From Kribbella pittospori (GTDB lineage: Bacteria > Actinomycetota > Actinomycetes > Propionibacteriales > Kribbellaceae), in the NCBI RefSeq assembly GCF_004331465.1, contig NZ_SJKB01000001.1, positions 1,344,610 to 1,408,609 of the forward strand: a DNA stretch of 64,000 nucleotides, given 5' to 3'. Shown here in pieces: positions 24,929 to 33,822 of this stretch (its first letter is position 1; each line of letters opens with the position of its first letter). The position numbers and the translations under genes were made by a program. The notes below the pieces were generated by a model that was given only the letters and a program-made list of their open reading frames with translations, searched no databases and was not told the DNA's origin.

Positions 24929-26005
24929 CTACTCTGATGGCGGCGTGCGGTCGGGGTCGTCGAGGTGGGCGCCGGCCGTGAACGGCTCGGTCGCCTCCGG
25001 TCTGGACTCCCCGGCCGCCGAAGATCTCCCGGCCGCCCGTTTGGACGACTCCGCCTGCGCGGTCCGGCGTCCCGCTCGCCGCTTGCGATCCGCGTAGTAC
25101 TTGGGTGATACGCCCTCGGCGGCGATCTCCCTCGCCAGCTTCTGCAGGTCCGCCTCGGCGGCCTCGAGCTCAGCGATCTCCTCGGCCGGCGGCTGCGGGC
25201 CGTACGACAGCAGCACCCGCGCCTCCAGGTCGAACGTCGCGGTCGCAGGCAACACATGCAGTACGACGCCGGACGCCAGAATCGGCTCGGATCGCTTGGC
25301 GTAGTGGGCGTTCGAGGCGATCCGGCTGCCGTCGAAGATCGTCACCGCGCCACGGCCGACGACCTCCAAGTGAGTACCGCGGACAACGGCGGCCGTGTCC
25401 TCGTCGACGCCGATGCCGAGCAGACCGGGGGACTGGGCGACCAGCGACAGCAGCCGGCCGTACCGGTTCCGCTGGGCGAAGTGCTGGTCGACGATCGCGC
25501 CCTGGACCAGGCCGAGACCGCCGGACAGCTGGCTCATCCGCTGCCGCGGGGTCGCGCCCGAGCGGCCGAACGCGATCATGTGCTCGGCCAGGATGCTCGC
25601 GCCGGCCGACGTACCGCCGACCGTGGCACCGCGGGCGTGAGCAGCGGTGACCGCGCGGCCGAACGCCGTACCGGTGACGACACCGGCGAGCTTCAGCTGG
25701 TTGCCGCCGGTCATGAAGATGCCGGTCGCGTCCTCCAGCGGCTCGAGGAAGGCCGGATCGTCGGCGTCCTCGCGGTTCTCCGGGCGAACACCGACGACGC
25801 TCGCCGCGCCGAGGGCGGCGAACAGTGCGTGGTACACGTCGACGACGTCCGGCCCGAGCGCGGACGCGGTCGGTACGACCACGATCCGGGCCTTGGATCC
25901 ACCGGCCGACTCGACGAACTCCTGCAGCACCGTGCGCTTCTTCAGCTTGTCCTCGGCGCCACCGATGGCGAACAGAGCCCCCGGTCCACCCTGCAGATCA
26001 GACAT
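24929..26005 (-). CDS. cphB: Cyanophycinase CphB with C-terminal extension
   Basis: 358 aa from ATG. The S51-type serine-peptidase fold has the nucleophile motif GGTSAGAS near residue 133, the N-terminal ALFAIGGAEDKL and GIFMTGGNQLKL. It is an exo-acting enzyme releasing beta-Asp-Arg dipeptides. The core ends near residue 270; the last ~90 residues add a coiled, strongly charged tail (DRKRRAGRRTAQAESSKRA) not found in typical ~270-aa enzymes. First gene of the cphB-cphA operon. Confidence 0.94.
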   Translation of the reverse strand: MSDLQGGPGALFAIGGAEDKLKKRTVLQEFVESAGGSKARIVVVPTASALGPDVVDVYHALFAALGAASVVGVRPENREDADDPAFLEPLEDATGIFMTGGNQLKLAGVVTGTAFGRAVTAAHARGATVGGTSAGASILAEHMIAFGRSGATPRQRMSQLSGGLGLVQGAIVDQHFAQRNRYGRLLSLVAQSPGLLGIGVDEDTAAVVRGTHLEVVGRGAVTIFDGSRIASNAHYAKRSEPILASGVVLHVLPATATFDLEARVLLSYGPQPPAEEIAELEAAEADLQKLAREIAAEGVSPKYYADRKRRAGRRTAQAESSKRAAGRSSAAGESRPEATEPFTAGAHLDDPDRTPPSE

Positions 26006-26106
26006 AGCCGAAGGATAGGTGCTCACCCCCTCCCGAGCCGCAATCCGGGCAGCGATGTCGGCCGGGGACCAGGGCCGTCCAGCTCGACGAGCCGGAGTCA
26101 GGCGTA

Positions 26107-27753
26107 CTACAAGCGCCGGCGGTGACCGGCAAGAGTCGTCATGTCCAGCGCATCCCGGAAGGCCGGATGGACGACGAAGTAGGTGGTACGAGCGAGTTTC
26201 GACGGTCGATCGAGATAGTCCGGGTCGTCGTAGCTGAAGACCGGACGACCACCTGTCACGAGGCATCCGAGGAAGCCGATGTCGAACAGGAGCTCGATGA
26301 CGTCCTTGTACTTGTCGGTCCAGACGCTCTGCTCGGGATTCCAGATCTCGGCGGTCAGCCGGCAGAGCCAACTGGTCCCTACGAATGCGTGGTCCGCGGC
26401 CAGCGTCGCGATGTCGTCCAAGGCCGCGGACATTTGAACTCGGGACAACTTGTACGGCCTTCCTTCGAAAGTGGAAAGCACATCGTCGATTCCCGGATAG
26501 GTCGGCTTCCATTCATCGCGGAGCGCGAGTCTTCGGTCGTGTGAGTACGGGGATTCGGCCGCTCTGATCCGTTCCCAGGTGATTCTGGGGTTGTCCTCCG
26601 TCCCCTCGAGACATTCATTGAGATACGCGATGGCGTCCCGAGGTCTCATCAGCGTGCGGCGGAGAATGAAAGCCAGTGGGTCGCCGCGCGTCCTGGTCGT
26701 CGACGGCAGCAGGTGACGAACCGTCGCCACTTCCAGGCCGCGCGGGGCCGCGGCTGCCCGGACACGTTCGTCCAACATGGCCTCGAGGTCGGCCGACGAC
26801 CACCGCAATCGCATCGACAAGGCGCGGAACTTCTCCTCCTGTCCGCCGGTCCGCCGGCCGAAGTCGAGGGCCTCGAAGATGTTCGTCCGCAGTGCCACGA
26901 GGACTTTCAGGTTCTGCACGCGCTGCAGGTCGGAAACCGCGCGGAACAGACAACGGATGAGAGCGTTGACGACCGAGTCGTCGACCCAGTCCTGGTCCAG
27001 ATCGTCAATGATGATGAAGGTGAAGTTCTGACGGGACTCGAGAATGTCCTCGTCGAGTACCTTGATCATCTGGTTGAGTCGCGGCAACTGGGTCGCGTTG
27101 ACGATTCTCTGATAGCGGTTGACGATTTCGATCTTGCTCGCCTGGGAGGCGGTGATCCCGCCGCCTGCCGATGCCTTCACGAGTTTGGCGTCGAACGAGC
27201 CGGCACCGTTGATCTGCGACTCGAAGCGATCGGCTATCTGCCGGACGCGTTCGTCCGCCTCGCACCAGAACTTGCCCTGGAAGTCCTCGAGATACTTCAG
27301 GGCTTCCGCCTGGCTTTTGTCGCGCTTGAGTTTATCGGCCAGTACGGCAAGGAAGTTCTGCTTACCGGCCGATGAGTCGACCTGGTAGCGATGCTTGATG
27401 ATCTCGACCAGCAGGACATGTTTCCAGAGGGCAACGAAGAACGGGTCCAGGTGTACTTCGTGCTCGCTCAGCCAGCGCACCGACTGGAGATCGGCGACAT
27501 AGGTCAGGGACAGGTCTTCCGGGTTGATGCGGATGACGTGATCCGGGTATTCGTACTCCAATCGCCGCAGGAGCGCCGACTTGCCACTACCCGTTCGGCC
27601 GATGATGAAGCACCGATGATCGTCTCTGGACGAGACAGCCTTGTATTGATTGGTTTCGCCGAAGGCTTTCTCGAGAAGCGGGTCGGCCTCCGCCTGCTGT
27701 CCGCCGAGAGAGAATCCTGAGCTGAGACGCGGAGCGTGCCTACTGCGTGTCAT
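26107..27753 (-). CDS. P-loop ATPase resembling the Sll1717 family, atypical base composition
   Basis: 548 aa. Walker A IIGRTGSGKSALLRRL near residue 55, Walker B FIIIDDLDQDW near 250, and an Arg-finger-like VALRTNIFEAL are those of a STAND/KAP-like or Sll1717-type ATPase. The C-terminal ~150 residues (TSWLCRLTAEIW, then ELLFDIGFLG and YFVVHPAFRDAL) look like a winged-helix region. Hand counts on sample 60-base lines give about 48-60% GC against roughly 65-70% in neighbours, so acquisition by transfer is likely. The function is unknown; defence or mobile-element conflict roles are only inference from related ATPases. Confidence 0.75.
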   Translation of the reverse strand: MTRSRHAPRLSSGFSLGGQQAEADPLLEKAFGETNQYKAVSSRDDHRCFIIGRTGSGKSALLRRLEYEYPDHVIRINPEDLSLTYVADLQSVRWLSEHEVHLDPFFVALWKHVLLVEIIKHRYQVDSSAGKQNFLAVLADKLKRDKSQAEALKYLEDFQGKFWCEADERVRQIADRFESQINGAGSFDAKLVKASAGGGITASQASKIEIVNRYQRIVNATQLPRLNQMIKVLDEDILESRQNFTFIIIDDLDQDWVDDSVVNALIRCLFRAVSDLQRVQNLKVLVALRTNIFEALDFGRRTGGQEEKFRALSMRLRWSSADLEAMLDERVRAAAAPRGLEVATVRHLLPSTTRTRGDPLAFILRRTLMRPRDAIAYLNECLEGTEDNPRITWERIRAAESPYSHDRRLALRDEWKPTYPGIDDVLSTFEGRPYKLSRVQMSAALDDIATLAADHAFVGTSWLCRLTAEIWNPEQSVWTDKYKDVIELLFDIGFLGCLVTGGRPVFSYDDPDYLDRPSKLARTTYFVVHPAFRDALDMTTLAGHRRRL

Positions 27754-27907
27754 TTTTCCCCCACCGTCTGATACACGCCAGTGGCTGCATGCTAAGCACA
27801 GACAGTTACCGGGGGAAGAGGGCAGCGTGTAACGTTCCCGCTACCTATCGTTCGCAATTAATAGACGGACCGGTCTCCAATCGGTCAATTCGGTACCTGG
27901 TTCCGGG
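27754..27907. promoter_or_regulatory. AT-richer upstream region of the P-loop ATPase
   Basis: The 154 bp before the ATPase are visibly AT-richer than their surroundings (TTCGCAATTAATAGACGG). A short inverted repeat GACCG (27868-27872) / CGGTC (27882-27886) is present. This is the likely promoter zone of the minus-strand ATPase and the right margin of the atypical segment. Confidence 0.4.
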
Positions 27908-28792
27908 TCAGACCGATGCGCGATAGACCGTCGTACTGCGGCGGACGTGCATGCCGAGGTGTTCGTACATGGCCAGGGCGCCGGTGCCGGAATGGGTCCA
28001 GAGGATGCAGCTGTCGCGTCCGAGCCGGGCGAACTCGGCGCAGGTCTGGTCGAGCATCGCGCGGGCGATGCCCTTGTTCCGCTGGTCGGCCCTTACTGCG
28101 AGCTGCTCGACGTACCCCTCGCCGCTGTCCGGGAGGTCGAGCGCGAGCACCGCACCGACCAACTCGTCCCCGGCGTACGCCAGGGTCGACACCTCAGGCA
28201 GGAAGCTGGGCCGCTCGACGGTCAGCTGGCCCCACTCCTCGAAGGACTTCCGGCGTGACTGGAAGGCGGAGAACGCATCCTCGACCAGCTCATGCACCTC
28301 GTGCGCCCGCGCGGGGTCATACGCACCGAGCCGGATCCCAGCCGACAGTTCGCGAGCCGCGGGTACGTCGATCGAGCGCACGAGCAGCCAGTTCGTCGCG
28401 AGCACCTCGTACCCACGGGATCGGAGCAGGTCCGTGCCGGCCTTGTCCGCGTCGTCCACGGTCTGGGCGACCCAGTCGCTCCCGGCCTCATGGGACCGTG
28501 CCTCGATCCAGTCGAGCAGCATCGTCCCGATCCCAAGCCCGCGGTAGGACGGGTGGACGGCGACCTGGGCTCGCTTGCCCAGATGGAGCCAGACCCAGCC
28601 GGCCAGATCGCCGTTCTCCGCGTGGACGACGAGGGTGTCGCGCTCAGGATTCAGCCCGGGGCGGCGCAGGTCCGCCGCGACCTGGTCCGGAATCGCGTCG
28701 ACCTGACCGTGCCAGTCCTGCTCGCCGGCGGCGATCACCTGATACATGGCGCCAGCGTCGTCGGGTGTCGCGGGCCGGCTGGAGAGCTCCAT
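27908..28792 (-). CDS. Tandem-GNAT acetyltransferase (mycothiol-synthase-like architecture)
   Basis: 294 aa from ATG 28792 (GGGAAG ribosome site; an in-frame TTG lies 18 bp upstream). Two GNAT domains are visible: acetyl-CoA loops YRGLGIGTMLLDW in the first half and QRNKGIARAMLDQ in the second, followed by MYEHLGMHVRRSTTVYR. Double-GNAT layout is shared with MshD but the sequence is not clearly MshD. The acceptor is unknown. It is 37 bp downstream of serB on the same strand. Confidence 0.85.
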   Translation of the reverse strand: MELSSRPATPDDAGAMYQVIAAGEQDWHGQVDAIPDQVAADLRRPGLNPERDTLVVHAENGDLAGWVWLHLGKRAQVAVHPSYRGLGIGTMLLDWIEARSHEAGSDWVAQTVDDADKAGTDLLRSRGYEVLATNWLLVRSIDVPAARELSAGIRLGAYDPARAHEVHELVEDAFSAFQSRRKSFEEWGQLTVERPSFLPEVSTLAYAGDELVGAVLALDLPDSGEGYVEQLAVRADQRNKGIARAMLDQTCAEFARLGRDSCILWTHSGTGALAMYEHLGMHVRRSTTVYRASV

Positions 28793-28829
28793 GTCGCGAT
28801 CTTCCCGCAACCGCGGGTCCCCGGGAATC

Positions 28830-30047
28830 TCAGGCCGGGTTGTCCGCGTCCGCGGCTTCCACTTCCTCGCGGCTGATGCCGAGCAGGTACAGGATCGTGT
28901 CCAGGTACGGCACGCTCAGGTGCGTGTCGGCGGCCGCGCGGACGACCGGTTTGGCGTTGAACGCGACACCGAGCCCGGCCGCCGCGAGCATGTCGAGGTC
29001 GTTGGCGCCGTCACCGATCGCGACCGTCTGGGACAGCGGCGTACCCGACTGTGCTGCGAACCGCCGCAGCGCGGTCGCCTTACCGGCCCGGTCGACGATC
29101 GCGCCGATCACCCGGCCGGTCAGCTTGCCGTCGACGATCTCCAGCTCATTCGCCTGCGCGTAGTCGATGCCGAGCTCCGCAGCCAGCTTGCCGGTGATCT
29201 GGGTGAACCCACCGCTGACGATCGCGAACTTGTACCCGAGCCGCTTGAGCGTCCGCACCAGCGTCCGCGCGCCCGGTGCCAGTTGGATCGCGTCGTACAC
29301 CTCGTCGAGCGCCGACACGGGGAGACCCTCGAGCTTGGAGACCCGGTGCCGCAGCGACTCGGCGAAGTCGAGCTCGCCGCGCATCGCCTGCTCGGTGACG
29401 GCCGCGACCTCCTCCAGCCGGCCCGCGTGCCCGGCGAGCATCTCGATGACCTCGCCCTGGATCAGCGTCGAGTCGACGTCCATCACGATCAGCCGCTTGG
29501 CCCGGCGGTACAGCCCACCGTCCTGCACTGCCACATCGAGGCCCTGCCGGACACCCTCCAGCGCGAGCACGGTACGCAGCGTGTCCGGGTCGGCACCGGA
29601 CACGGCGATCTCCATCGCGGTCACCGGGTACCGCGCCATCCGGCTGATCCGGTCGATGTTGGCGCCGGTGTCGGCGATCCGGCCGGCGATCGCGGCCAGC
29701 CCGGCCGCGGACAGCGGATGCCCGATCACGGTCACCTGGCTGCGGCCCTTGCGCCGCGGCTCGTTGTCGCCGACACCCTTCTTGACCGAGATGTCCACGT
29801 CGAGAACATCGGCCAGCGCCTTCAGTTCCTCTTTCAGGTCCTTGTGGTCACGCGGTGCGGACAGCAGGACGCCGAGGACCAGCCGGCCCCGGAGCACGAC
29901 CTGTTCGGCGTCGATCACCTCGAGGCCACGGGTCGCAATCGTCGAGAGGACGGCGGACGTCAGCCCGGGCCGATCGGTGCCGGTCAGCGTGACCAGCACG
30001 GTCGGTCGATCGGGTGAATGGTTCTCGAGCTCAGCCTCTTCTGTCAT
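28830..30047 (-). CDS. serB: Phosphoserine phosphatase SerB with N-terminal ACT domains
   Basis: 405 aa. Two ACT-type modules (VLVTLTGTDRPGLTSAV; VTVIGHPLSAAGLAAI) cover residues ~15-180, consistent with feedback by serine as in mycobacterial SerB2. The HAD phosphatase core has VMDVDSTLI (nucleophile Asp), SGGFTQ, and GDGANDLDML. It makes L-serine from O-phosphoserine. ATG 30047 chosen; a GTG seven codons upstream is weaker. Confidence 0.95.
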   Translation of the reverse strand: MTEEAELENHSPDRPTVLVTLTGTDRPGLTSAVLSTIATRGLEVIDAEQVVLRGRLVLGVLLSAPRDHKDLKEELKALADVLDVDISVKKGVGDNEPRRKGRSQVTVIGHPLSAAGLAAIAGRIADTGANIDRISRMARYPVTAMEIAVSGADPDTLRTVLALEGVRQGLDVAVQDGGLYRRAKRLIVMDVDSTLIQGEVIEMLAGHAGRLEEVAAVTEQAMRGELDFAESLRHRVSKLEGLPVSALDEVYDAIQLAPGARTLVRTLKRLGYKFAIVSGGFTQITGKLAAELGIDYAQANELEIVDGKLTGRVIGAIVDRAGKATALRRFAAQSGTPLSQTVAIGDGANDLDMLAAAGLGVAFNAKPVVRAAADTHLSVPYLDTILYLLGISREEVEAADADNPA

Positions 30048-30100
30048 CGCAGTACCGACGCTACCCAAATCACCTGTCGGTCTGCTGTCCGGTCCATATC

Positions 30101-30835
30101 TCAGGCGTGAACAGGAGGCGCGCAGGCCGCGACCAGCGCGCGCCGGGCCGCGGCGGCGAGGTCGAGCAGCGCCCGGCGGCGTGCATCTGCCTCCGCACCG
30201 GTCACTGCCGCGCCGTCATCCTCAAGCGCCGCGTCCGCGATGGCCAAGCACCGCCGGGCGGTCGCCGCCGCCTTCACCGCGCGAGGTTGGTAGCCCGGGG
30301 CAAGGTCGTCGTTCCGGCCGCTGCCGATCTTGCGGATGTCGATCAGCGCGTCCGCGACCTCGGGCTTCCAGCGCGCGACGTCGAGCGCAGCCAGCGAGTC
30401 CGCGGCCTCGATCAAGGCCAGTCGCAGACCACGGTCCGCCTCGCCGATGTCGGCCGGCAGCGGACTGGTCGCCGGCATCACACTCCACTGCACGGCCGGA
30501 CCGACGTACGCCGGAACCAGTCCGATCTCAGCGCCCGACAGTACGACGGCCTCACCCGTTTCCAGGGCGGCCTCGTTGAACGACGGCGGTCCGGCGAGTC
30601 CGATCGGGTCACCCGGCACCGGTAGGGCGAGGTGGGCCTGCGTCGCTCCGGCGGCACGCAAGAGGTTCAGCGCGACCGGGAGAGTGGCTGGCTCCGGATG
30701 TCCGGCCAGGCCCGCGACGTGGTGCCCGACGTCGTCGCCGAGGATCTTCTGTGCGGCGGTGTCGGGGTCGCAGGCACCGGTCAGCATCGAGTTCGTCCAG
30801 ACGGTGAACCGGACCGAGGCGGAGGTGGTCAGCAC
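30101..30835 (-). CDS. Conserved actinobacterial protein of unknown function
   Basis: 244 aa, GTG start preceded by GGGAG. It is an alpha/beta, Ala-rich protein without membrane segments; recognisable blocks are DDVGHHVAGLAG, GLAGPPSFNEAA and an Ala/Arg-rich helical end. No catalytic motif is identifiable. Homologues appear next to serB and ABC genes in related genomes as far as I recall, without assigned role. The gene is divergent from the ABC ATPase. Confidence 0.75.
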   Translation of the reverse strand: MLTTSASVRFTVWTNSMLTGACDPDTAAQKILGDDVGHHVAGLAGHPEPATLPVALNLLRAAGATQAHLALPVPGDPIGLAGPPSFNEAALETGEAVVLSGAEIGLVPAYVGPAVQWSVMPATSPLPADIGEADRGLRLALIEAADSLAALDVARWKPEVADALIDIRKIGSGRNDDLAPGYQPRAVKAAATARRCLAIADAALEDDGAAVTGAEADARRRALLDLAAAARRALVAACAPPVHA

Positions 30836-30933
30836 GCCCGACAGTCTCCCACCACCACACCGGCCGGACGACTCCGGCCAGGCAGGTCCAGGGTGGGTTC
30901 CGGGCACGCGGAGCCACCCCGTAGGTTTTGGGC

Positions 30934-31716
30934 ATGACTGCAGTGGTGGAGCTGGCCGGGGTGTCGATCGTCCGCGGTGACGCGCTTCTGCTCGACGGGA
31001 TCGACTGGACCGTCGACGAGGCCGACCGCTGGGTGGTGATCGGACCGAACGGTGCCGGCAAGACCACCCTGCTGCAGATCCTCGCCGCCCAGATCCACCC
31101 GACCGCAGGCGTTGCCGGACTGCTCGGTGAGGTGCTCGGTGCGATCGACGTCTTCGAACTGCGGCCGCGGATCGGACTCACCAGTGCCGCATTGGCCGAC
31201 CGCCTCCCCAGGGGTGAGCGGGTCGCGGATGTCGTCGTCTCCGCGTCGTACGCCGTCCTTGGTCGTTGGCGGGAGGAGTACGACGAGCTGGACCACCAGC
31301 GGGCCAAGGAGTTGCTCAGCGAGCTCGGGATCGCACATCTGAGCGAGCGAACGTTCGGCACGTTGTCGGAGGGCGAGCGGAAGCGGGTGCAGATCGCTCG
31401 CGCGCTGATGACCGACCCCGAGCTGATGCTGATGGACGAGCCGGCCGCCGGTCTCGACCTGACCGGTCGTGAGCAGCTGGTGCGCTCACTCAGCTCGATC
31501 GCGACCGCGGTCGGTGCCCCGGCGATGGTCCTGGTCACCCACCACGTCGAGGAGATCCCGCCCGGCTTCACCCACGCGCTCCTGCTCAAGCAGGGCCGGA
31601 TCGTCTCCGCCGGCCCGATCGCCGAGGCCCTCACCTCGCAGACCCTGAGCGACACCTTCGACCTCGCCCTCTCCCTCAACCACGAGGACGGCAGATACAC
31701 CGCCCGCGCACTCTGA
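30934..31716 (+). CDS. ABC transporter ATP-binding protein (orphan)
   Basis: 260 aa. Walker A GPNGAGKTT, Q-loop region, signature LSEGERKRVQIARAL, Walker B LMLMDEP and the switch His in LVTHHVEEIPPG are all present, so it is active. It belongs to the single-domain group resembling ModF/PhnC-like or iron-type ATPases; no permease is adjacent, so the partner is encoded elsewhere. Confidence 0.9.
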   Translation: MTAVVELAGVSIVRGDALLLDGIDWTVDEADRWVVIGPNGAGKTTLLQILAAQIHPTAGVAGLLGEVLGAIDVFELRPRIGLTSAALADRLPRGERVADVVVSASYAVLGRWREEYDELDHQRAKELLSELGIAHLSERTFGTLSEGERKRVQIARALMTDPELMLMDEPAAGLDLTGREQLVRSLSSIATAVGAPAMVLVTHHVEEIPPGFTHALLLKQGRIVSAGPIAEALTSQTLSDTFDLALSLNHEDGRYTARAL

Positions 31717-31796
31717 GCCACTTCGTACGGATCCTGTGACCGGGCAGGCACGTCCAAGAGCCTGTGTGGGGACCGGAACGTGGATAGGCTTGGCAG

Positions 31797-32324
31797 ATGA
31801 TGGATTGGCTGCGGGACAACGTGTGGGCGGCTTGGCTGACGATCGCCGCCGTCCTCGGTCTGGCCGAGCTCGCTTCGCTCGACTTCACCCTGCTCATGCT
31901 GGCCGCCGGTGCGCTCACGGCCGCCGGGGTGGCGGCCTTCCTCCCAGGACTGCTCTGGCTGCAGATCGTCGTCGGCCTCATCACGGCCGGCGCGATGCTG
32001 GCCGCGATCCGTCCGCTGCTCGTGCGCAAGATGCACCACGGCGGCGAGCTGAAGACCGGTTCGGCCCATGTCATCGGCCGCACCGGGACCGTGGTCAAGG
32101 AGATCCACCCCGACGGCGGCGGCTCGATCCGGCTGAACGGTGAGCTCTGGACCGCCCGCCCGTACGACGAGGTGTCGACGATCGAGCCGGGCACCCGGGT
32201 CGAGGTGATGGCGATCGACGGCGCGACCGCTGTCGTCTACCCGGTCGGCGACCCGCTGCACCACCAGCTGAACAACCCGGAGTCGACGCCGAACCCGAAC
32301 CCGACCGACCCGCCCCAGAACTGA
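31797..32324 (+). CDS. NfeD-like membrane protein
   Basis: 175 aa. Two or three N-terminal hydrophobic helices (WAAWLTIAAVLGLAELASL; LLWLQIVVGLITAGAML) are followed by a small OB-fold (GRTGTVVKEIHPDGGGSIRLNG) typical of the short NfeD1b form. NfeD proteins pair with SPFH/stomatin proteins; one is encoded immediately downstream. ATG 31797 or the adjacent ATG 31800 may start it. Confidence 0.9.
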   Translation: MMDWLRDNVWAAWLTIAAVLGLAELASLDFTLLMLAAGALTAAGVAAFLPGLLWLQIVVGLITAGAMLAAIRPLLVRKMHHGGELKTGSAHVIGRTGTVVKEIHPDGGGSIRLNGELWTARPYDEVSTIEPGTRVEVMAIDGATAVVYPVGDPLHHQLNNPESTPNPNPTDPPQN

Positions 32325-32514
32325 GAGGGCGGCTGACACACAACCGACGCGGTGGGCCGGTTGAGTCGGCCCCTGCGCGCAGTACTGTCGGAATCGAGGG
32401 ACGGCAGCGATCCCTGATGGATCAGGCGCCCGACTCGCCGGGAACCGGAACGCCGGGTGGCCCGTCGATAGGAAAGACTGTCCGTCCTGAGGGTTCTGTC
32501 GAGTGGAGGGTCTA

Positions 32515-33681
32515 GTGACCGCGTTCCTCATAGTGCTTGCGGTGGTCGCCTTGCTGGTGATCGTCACATTGGTCAAGTCCGTCCGGGTGGTGCAGCAGCA
32601 GACCGTCGGGATCGTCGAGCGATTCGGCAAGTTCAAGACCGGTTTGCAGCCGGGACTGAACCTGTTGACGCCGTTCGTCGACAAGGTTCGCTACACCATC
32701 GACATGCGCGAACAGGTGGTCGCGTTCCCGCCCCAAGGGGTCATCACCGAGGACAACCTGATGGTGTCGATCGACTCCGTCATCTACTTCCAGGTGAACG
32801 ACCCGGTCCGGGCGACGTACGAGATCTCGAACTACATCCAGGCGATCGAGCAGCTGACCATGACGACGCTGCGAAACATCATCGGTGGCATGGACCTGGA
32901 GCAGACGCTGACCAGCCGCGAGGAGATCAACGAGAAGCTCCGCTACGTGCTGGACGAGGCGACCGGCAAGTGGGGCATCCGGGTCAACCGGGTCGAGCTC
33001 CGCTCGATCGACCCGCCGCCGTCGATCCAGGACTCGATGGAGAAGCAGATGCGCGCGGACCGCGACAAGCGCGCCGCGATCCTGACCGCCGAGGGTATGC
33101 GGCAGTCGGCGGTTCTGTCCGCCGAGGGCCAGAAGCAGTCCGCGATCCTCACCGCCCAGGGTGACCGGGAGTCCCGGATCCTGCGCGCGCAGGCCGAGCG
33201 GGAGGCCCGGATCCTGAAGGCACAAGGTGAGGCGCAAGCCATCACCACGGTGTTCAACGCGATCCACGCCGGCAAGCCGGACCAGGGTTTGCTCGCGTAC
33301 CAGTACCTGCAGATGCTGCCGTCGATCGCCCAGGGCGACGCGAACAAGCTGTGGATCGTGCCGAGCGAGATCGGCGACGCGCTCAAGGGTCTCGGCAGTG
33401 CGGTCGGCCAGGTGGCCGGCATCACGCAGAAGGCCGAGGGGTCCTGGCAGGCGCCGGAGCTCGACAACGGCCACGCACCGGAGATCGAGGGCGTCCCTGC
33501 GCTCGCCCCGGACGCCGCGGTGGCCGAGGCCGACAACGCCGTCGCGGAGGCGATCGCCGCCGCGCAGAACGCGGCGGTCAGCAGCCGCACCCAGCAGACC
33601 CCGCCCACGACCCTGCCGACGACGCCGCCGGTGTCGCCGAACTCGGAGCCCCCGGCTGCCGAGCCGCCGCAGGATCGCTGA
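32515..33681 (+). CDS. SPFH/stomatin-type membrane scaffold protein
   Basis: 388 aa, GTG 32515 chosen because GGAGGG sits 5 nt upstream; GTG 32503 is in frame. One N-terminal membrane helix, then an SPFH domain (VVQQQTVGIVERFGKF, MREQVVAFPPQGVITEDN), then a long Ala/Glu/Arg helix with repeated units (SAVLSAEGQKQSAILTAQGD), and a Pro-rich tail. It should oligomerise in membrane microdomains together with NfeD. A 190-bp gap separates it from nfeD. Confidence 0.92.
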   Translation: MTAFLIVLAVVALLVIVTLVKSVRVVQQQTVGIVERFGKFKTGLQPGLNLLTPFVDKVRYTIDMREQVVAFPPQGVITEDNLMVSIDSVIYFQVNDPVRATYEISNYIQAIEQLTMTTLRNIIGGMDLEQTLTSREEINEKLRYVLDEATGKWGIRVNRVELRSIDPPPSIQDSMEKQMRADRDKRAAILTAEGMRQSAVLSAEGQKQSAILTAQGDRESRILRAQAEREARILKAQGEAQAITTVFNAIHAGKPDQGLLAYQYLQMLPSIAQGDANKLWIVPSEIGDALKGLGSAVGQVAGITQKAEGSWQAPELDNGHAPEIEGVPALAPDAAVAEADNAVAEAIAAAQNAAVSSRTQQTPPTTLPTTPPVSPNSEPPAAEPPQDR

Positions 33682-33693
33682 GCAACAACCGTC

Positions 33694-33730
33694 GACAGGG
33701 CCTTCCCGGTACGTCCGGGGAGGCCCTGTC
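33694..33730 (+). terminator. Intrinsic terminator of the SPFH gene
   Basis: A ~16-bp near-perfect stem (GACAGGGCCT 33694-33703 with AGGCCCTGTC 33721-33730, inner CCCGG/CCGGG) with a TACGT loop is followed by TTCGTCTTGT. It starts 12 bp after the stop codon. Confidence 0.8.
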
Positions 33731-33822
33731 TTCGTCTTGTCGCTGGAACGATCGAAGCCTGACTGCTCAACGGACGGACCGATGAGCGCGACCTCCGGTC
33801 AGATGCGTAAAGTCTGGCAGCG

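Noticed and set aside
22211..24937. 908-codon plus-strand frame opposite cphA.
   Set aside because: No domain-like content, composition of a shadow; cphA is certain.
32325..32514. Possible extra gene or riboswitch between nfeD and the SPFH gene.
   Set aside because: 190 bp without coding character or a recognisable riboswitch; probably only a promoter region.
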